Both the position numbers and the translations under genes were made by a program. The notes under the pieces are model-generated. The model worked only from the letters and a program-made list of their open reading frames with translations. It was not told the DNA's origin and did not search any database. Positions 7,331 to 10,989 of a stretch of DNA of 10,989 nt are shown here, piece after piece (position 1 is the first letter of the stretch; every line of letters begins with the position of its first letter). The DNA lies in NCBI GenBank assembly GCA_937899935.1, contig CALCOW010000376.1, positions 1 through 10,989 of the forward strand, given 5' to 3'. This DNA is from an uncultured Phycisphaerae bacterium. Lineage in GTDB: Bacteria > Planctomycetota > Phycisphaerae > Phycisphaerales > SM1A02.

Positions 7331-7927
7331 GTGCAAGACACTAACAAAGATCAGATTGCTCGAAGAGCCGCTCAATTGATTGTTGAAGATGCAACGTTAA
7401 CCATAAGTCAAGCGATTCAGGCGGCGCAGACACAACATGGCACGCCAGAATCACCGCTGCCAAGTAGACGACAGGTGCGGCAACACTGTCGTGCGTTGGC
7501 ACAATCAGTGCTTGGCGAGGAGGGGTATCGAGATGTCATCAAGGCCCAATTGTCAGTTATTACACAGTTGTTAGATTCGCTTCGTTACCTTCAACCAGAC
7601 GCTCGCGTGATGGTGATGGGGCGAGCGGCAAGAGGGCTGCTTGACGGGCCTGGTCGAGTGTATTTACGTTTGTTTAGCGATATTGCTCTCTCGGTGTTTG
7701 CTGATCGTCTTGTTGAACTTGGGTATGAAGAACCCAGTTTTCATACGGTAGACACTCTTCATGGACGCATGAGCCAGTTGCACTTATCAGAAGGCGGGCT
7801 TGATTTTTCACTGACCTTGATTCGCTCTGGTGTGCGCGTGGATGACCAACTTGATTTGTTTACCGGAAAGCCCATCACGACCATTGATGCTGCGGGTCTT
7901 CACTTACTGATAACAGACAGCCAGTGA
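7331..7927 (+). CDS. uncharacterised protein, possible nucleotidyltransferase-fold
   Basis: I do not recognise a defined function. The 198-residue soluble protein has no signal peptide or membrane segment. Its layout resembles, from memory, a family of about 200-residue uncharacterised proteobacterial proteins sometimes mislabelled as UDP-N-acetylmuramate-alanine ligase: a helical N-terminus (IARRAAQLIVED, then PLPSRRQVRQHCRAL); a core GLLDGPGRVYLRLFSD (102-117) followed by FADRLVELGYE; and an ending DFSLTLI...LDLFTGKPITTIDAAGLHLLI. In that family the G-x-x-x-G...V.L.LF.D core looks like a degenerate nucleotidyltransferase fold. The start must be GTG at 7331, because an in-frame TGA lies at 7316-7318 and no ATG lies between. 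GAGAG ends 9 nt before the GTG. The gene stands alone, divergent from the transporter, with a terminator-like hairpin about 60 bp downstream. Confidence 0.75.
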   Translation: MQDTNKDQIARRAAQLIVEDATLTISQAIQAAQTQHGTPESPLPSRRQVRQHCRALAQSVLGEEGYRDVIKAQLSVITQLLDSLRYLQPDARVMVMGRAARGLLDGPGRVYLRLFSDIALSVFADRLVELGYEEPSFHTVDTLHGRMSQLHLSEGGLDFSLTLIRSGVRVDDQLDLFTGKPITTIDAAGLHLLITDSQ

Positions 7928-7985
7928 TCATCTGTAGCTTCAGGTGATATCGGACACCAACTTGTTAAGAGGGGTAACACTTGCG

Positions 7986-8017
7986 GTCTCTTGGTGGTCA
8001 GAGACATGGTTGTTTTA
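7986..8017 (+). terminator. probable intrinsic terminator after the 7331 gene
   Basis: GTCTCT (7986-7991) and AGAGAC (8000-8005) are perfect inverted repeats with an 8-nt loop. Five bases later comes the T-rich run TTGTTTT (8011-8017). It begins 58 bp after the upstream stop codon. The stem is short (6 bp), so strength is uncertain. A shorter inverted repeat, TGTTA/TAACA, lies just upstream at 7963-7979. Confidence 0.45.
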
Positions 8018-8058
8018 CCTGATTCGATAATAGGGTGGCGGTACCGATTTTATGTGCC

Positions 8059-8080
8059 AGGCTCTGACGGAGGAGAGCCT
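8059..8080 (+). promoter_or_regulatory. translation-start hairpin presenting the Shine-Dalgarno sequence
   Basis: AGGCTCT (8059-8065) and AGAGCCT (8074-8080) are perfect 7-bp inverted repeats enclosing the 8-nt loop GACGGAGG. The ribosome-binding sequence GGAGGA (8069-8074) lies in the loop and first base of the 3' arm, 8 nt before the ATG at 8083. Part of a strong Shine-Dalgarno sequence is thus exposed while the stem nearly touches the start codon. This could tune translation of the secreted protein gene. The promoter must lie in 7928-8058, where I see only a GATAAT near 8024 and no clear -35. Confidence 0.5.
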
Positions 8081-8082
8081 AG

Positions 8083-9798
8083 ATGCAGCGAAGAACGGTG
8101 TTCAGTGCCCTTGTGGCCATCTTTGTATTCGCGGCTATCGTTCGTGCTGATCTCACGATCATCGACTCGACGGGTGCTCCTGTGGCACCTGAAAACTATG
8201 TCATTGCCTGGGATGAAACAGAACAAGCCTATGACATCGTTTTGCTGGGTCTTTTCAATCCCTGGGGCGACACCACTTATGAAATTCACGGTAATGGCGG
8301 TGAATCTATTGACCGGCTTGAAATAGCCGTCAATGGACCGACCGCGGGGTCACCATTGATTGTGCGGGTTATTAGTGATGGCCTTCCTGGTCTTAATTCG
8401 GTGAACGAAATTGTCCAGACAGGTACAGCTGAGACACTACTGAACAGAGTGGAAGTCAATGTTGATGTTGGGCGCATTGAAGTGCTGGCTGTAGGGAACA
8501 TTATTGCAGGTCGAAATATTGTCGGTCCAATTACAGCCACCACGCCATCGAATGCTGCTCGTGGCATCACTTTAGTTCAAGCCGGTCACGATGTGCTTGG
8601 CGATCTCTATGCGCTGAATGGCCGAATCAAAGAAGTGATTGCGGGCAGAGAGATTGGAACAGATGATCAGCCAATTGAAATTCGCGCCGGTCAGTACATT
8701 GGGCGAATTCAAGCGAATGGTAACTGTTACGCACAAATTGATTCGACCTTTGGTTCAGGTGGAGGTCACATCGCCTCATTTGATGTTGCAAGTTTCTTTG
8801 GATCAATGCTTATTAAGAAACTAAAGTATGTTTCTGGTTATACAAATCCTGGGCAGATTCGCTTTCGCGATTGCCTCGAAGGATCGATCATCATTGAAGG
8901 TGGTTTCCGCGCTGAAGAGTTGACCACCTTTGTGACTGGCGTCGGCGGCATTGCTGGGCAAATTATATTGAATGCGTCTGCAGATCCATCATGTGTTTGG
9001 ACAGGGCCTATCCAAATTGGTGAAGATGGAATTGATGTGTTGACGCTTGAGACGCCAGACTACGCGGAGTCATGTGAACAACTTGGTGGTGGCTCCGTTG
9101 GCTTGGTTCCGTTTCTGATTCACAATGAATCCTGTCAGCCAATCAATGGTGGTGAAGTGGAGCAAGTTGGTTCCGCTGGGGTGGTCGTGAACATTCGCTT
9201 TTATGGACCGCTTGTTGCTACTGAGTCCATGCCAGTTGACATTGCTCGACGCAGTGCTGGATCCCAAACTACTTTTGAAGCAGTGCCAGGTTCTCAGTTT
9301 GTTGCAGAGATCCTGCCGGGATCTCCTCAGGTACTTCGTTTGACCAGGGCCTGGATGCAGTCGGGGTTTGAGAGTGGCTATGAATATCGAATTACCCCTC
9401 GCCCATCCTTGCAGTGCCTCCTACCAGATCCGGTTCCAGTGGCCGATGGGCAGGTCTATCTCGTGACCGTTCGAGGCGCTGGCCCGCAGTGTCTGGGCGA
9501 TAGCAATGGAGATGGTCAGGTCGGTGCCGAAGATTTCACTCAACTTTTGGTCGAGTTTGGACAGACTGGCGATGGCCTGGCAGCTGACTTTGATGGAAAC
9601 GGTTCGGTTGATCTGTTGGATTTCACAATCATCCTCGTTCATTGGGGCCCTTGTGAGACGCGTTCGGTAGGATCTCCTGCTGGTGGCGCGCGGAAAACAC
9701 CCAATCGAGTGAACGCCAGGCAACGCGCGCGTGGAAATAAAGGCAAGTCTAAGCGCGCACGACAGGGGATCAGAGGTCATTCGAACAGCCGTCGCTAG
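8083..9798 (+). CDS. secreted beta-rich protein with C-terminal dockerin-like module and basic tail
   Basis: The 571-residue protein begins with a signal peptide (MQRR, hydrophobic 5-20, likely cleavage after VRA at 22). The bulk (about 23-460) is rich in short beta-strand stretches with recurring pieces such as GRIEVLAVGNIIAGRNIVG and GRIKEVIAGREIG, as in beta-solenoid or extracellular repeat proteins; I recognise no enzyme motif. Residues 470-524 hold two EF-hand-like calcium loops, GDSNGDGQVGAEDF (Asp473, Asn475, Asp477, Asp484) and ADFDGNGSVDLLDF (Asp502, Asp504, Asn506, Asp513), bracketed by Cys470 and Cys524. This is the dockerin-like ending common on exported proteins of Phycisphaerae. 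After WGPC comes an unusual 47-residue tail (525-571) with about 15 Arg/Lys and one acidic residue. The start has a strong GGAGGA site in a hairpin. The stop overlaps that of the convergent S1 gene. Function unknown; probably exported to periplasm or cell surface. Confidence 0.88.
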   Translation: MQRRTVFSALVAIFVFAAIVRADLTIIDSTGAPVAPENYVIAWDETEQAYDIVLLGLFNPWGDTTYEIHGNGGESIDRLEIAVNGPTAGSPLIVRVISDGLPGLNSVNEIVQTGTAETLLNRVEVNVDVGRIEVLAVGNIIAGRNIVGPITATTPSNAARGITLVQAGHDVLGDLYALNGRIKEVIAGREIGTDDQPIEIRAGQYIGRIQANGNCYAQIDSTFGSGGGHIASFDVASFFGSMLIKKLKYVSGYTNPGQIRFRDCLEGSIIIEGGFRAEELTTFVTGVGGIAGQIILNASADPSCVWTGPIQIGEDGIDVLTLETPDYAESCEQLGGGSVGLVPFLIHNESCQPINGGEVEQVGSAGVVVNIRFYGPLVATESMPVDIARRSAGSQTTFEAVPGSQFVAEILPGSPQVLRLTRAWMQSGFESGYEYRITPRPSLQCLLPDPVPVADGQVYLVTVRGAGPQCLGDSNGDGQVGAEDFTQLLVEFGQTGDGLAADFDGNGSVDLLDFTIILVHWGPCETRSVGSPAGGARKTPNRVNARQRARGNKGKSKRARQGIRGHSNSRR

Positions 9799-10988
9799 AA
9801 GAGCCCGCCCTTGAGATCTTGGCCATCTCCGAATTTGGCCCGCAGTTTTCGCAGGGCAGGGTCTTCGGCTCGATCTTGAGCTGTTTCAGGATCATCAGCA
9901 TCCGTCATCGCTTTGAGAGACAAGCTGATTCTTCGGCGGGCGTGGTCAACATCGAGCACCTTCACGGTGACAATCTGATCCACTTTGACCACCTGGCTGA
10001 CCTTGTTTACGCGGTCGTGGCTGAGCTGGGAAATATGAATCAGCCCCTCAACGCCGGGTGATAGTTCTACAAAGGCACCAAACTCTGTCAGCTTGGTGAT
10101 ACGACCGGTCACGGTGGCACCTTCCGTCAGTTCGCCAGTTGCAGAAACATAAGGATCTGACGCAAGCTGTTTCATGCCCAATGAAACACGAGGTGGATCT
10201 TGATCAAGCTCAAGCTTCAAAATCTGAGCCTCAACCATCTGTCCATCCTTGACCACCTCTTCTGGCTTGTGGATACGTTGATGGCAGAGATCTGAGATAT
10301 GGATGAGTCCCTCGAGACCGCCAATGTCAGCGAACGCTCCGTACGGCATGATCTTGGTGATCAGTGCGCTGACCCGTTGTCCCACTTCAAGTGTCTCTAG
10401 TAGTTTGGCACGTTTTTCTTCGCGTTCAAGAGCAAGCACCTCGCGACGACTGAGGACAATGCGCTTTCGTGCGAGATCCAGTTCAGTAATCTGACATGGA
10501 AGTTTCTCGCCAACAAATACATTGAGATCAGGAATGTGACGCAGATCAACTTGACCAGCCGGCATAAAAGCACGTTGTCCAGCGACTTCCATTTCTAAGC
10601 CACCTTTGTTGGTTCCAGTGCATCGAGCTTCAACCGTTTGGCCCACCGCTAAATTATTCCACTGGGCTTTTCCAACTTTGCCTGGTCTCGACAAGATAAG
10701 AAGTCCATCTTCTTTGTCATGTCGATCAACGACAAACTCTAATTTTGTTCCAACGGCTGGTGGTTCATCAAAGTGATCGATGGGGCAGACGCCTTGTGTT
10801 CTTGGAGAAAACTCTACAAAGACATCTGCGTCCCTTATGGAAACAACGGTGCCAGTCATCGTTTTGGGGCTCGATGAATGGTCAGGTGCATCATCGATCA
10901 GTTCATCGATGCTCATGTCACCGAGACTTTTTTCGATTTCTGCTTCGAGTTCGGGGTCGAGTCGATTGGGACCTTTGGGTGTGGTCAT
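9795..10988 (-). CDS. S1-domain RNA-binding protein (ribosomal protein S1-like)
   Basis: The 397-residue cytoplasmic protein contains four S1 (OB-fold) RNA-binding domains at about 41-102, 115-182, 202-272 and 288-359. The last two are the most typical (MPYGAFADIGGLEGLIHISDL and TEFGAFVELSPGVEGLIHISQL, each followed by VVK..Q.V...IL/VLD and SL). The first two are divergent, as in ribosomal protein S1, whose N-terminal domains bind the ribosome. E. coli S1 has six domains, so this is a shorter S1-like protein that may aid mRNA binding to the 30S subunit. The N-terminus is acidic (LDPELEAEIEKSLGDMSIDELIDD, 10-33) and the end is basic then LKGGLF. The ATG at 10988 lies one base from the window edge, so a longer N-terminus cannot be excluded. 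The gene converges on the secreted protein gene with a 4-bp stop overlap (CTAG). Confidence 0.88.
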   Translation of the reverse strand: MTTPKGPNRLDPELEAEIEKSLGDMSIDELIDDAPDHSSSPKTMTGTVVSIRDADVFVEFSPRTQGVCPIDHFDEPPAVGTKLEFVVDRHDKEDGLLILSRPGKVGKAQWNNLAVGQTVEARCTGTNKGGLEMEVAGQRAFMPAGQVDLRHIPDLNVFVGEKLPCQITELDLARKRIVLSRREVLALEREEKRAKLLETLEVGQRVSALITKIMPYGAFADIGGLEGLIHISDLCHQRIHKPEEVVKDGQMVEAQILKLELDQDPPRVSLGMKQLASDPYVSATGELTEGATVTGRITKLTEFGAFVELSPGVEGLIHISQLSHDRVNKVSQVVKVDQIVTVKVLDVDHARRRISLSLKAMTDADDPETAQDRAEDPALRKLRAKFGDGQDLKGGLF

Positions 10989-10989
10989 C

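Noticed and set aside
9490..9654. Dockerin-like module as evidence for a cellulosome
   Set aside because: No cohesin, scaffoldin or glycoside hydrolase is present, and such modules are widespread on exported proteins of this lineage without cellulosomes.

Overview
The window looks like an ordinary chromosomal stretch of a bacterium of the Planctomycetota, most likely class Phycisphaerae. The main clue is a secreted protein that ends in a duplicated calcium-loop (dockerin-like) module closing in W-G-P-C, a C-terminus typical of that lineage. Weak or absent Shine-Dalgarno sequences before several genes fit this too. GC content, estimated by eye, is a little over 50 %. The assignment is an inference.

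Layout. On the + strand, 1-2951 is a tight three-gene unit: the 3' part of metH (B12-dependent methionine synthase), a GNAT acetyltransferase 12 bp downstream, and a CPBP/CAAX-type membrane protease overlapping the acetyltransferase by 4 bp. It converges on a minus-strand pair, pdxA (4-hydroxythreonine-4-phosphate dehydrogenase, PLP synthesis) followed by a single-chain glycyl-tRNA synthetase gene. Two small hairpins lie between the converging units. Upstream of pdxA, also on the minus strand, is an APC-superfamily amino-acid transporter resembling glutamate:GABA antiporters. It faces, across a palindrome-rich divergent spacer, a small + strand gene for an uncharacterised protein. A terminator-like hairpin follows that gene. 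Next is the secreted dockerin-like protein, whose Shine-Dalgarno sequence sits in the loop of a perfect 7-bp hairpin and whose C-terminus carries an unusual Arg/Lys-rich tail. Its stop codon shares the palindrome CTAG with the stop of a convergent gene for a four-S1-domain RNA-binding protein, which fills the right end.

How the genes relate. Most are housekeeping functions (methionine/one-carbon, vitamin B6, tRNA charging, RNA binding) with a few accessory genes between them. Apart from the metH-GNAT-CPBP and pdxA-glyS units I see no multi-gene system. I found no phage genes, transposases, CRISPR arrays, rRNA or tRNA genes. The most unusual region is the secreted dockerin-like gene with its leader hairpin and basic tail, followed by the uncharacterised gene at 7331. 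I do not see convincing evidence of a new multi-component system.
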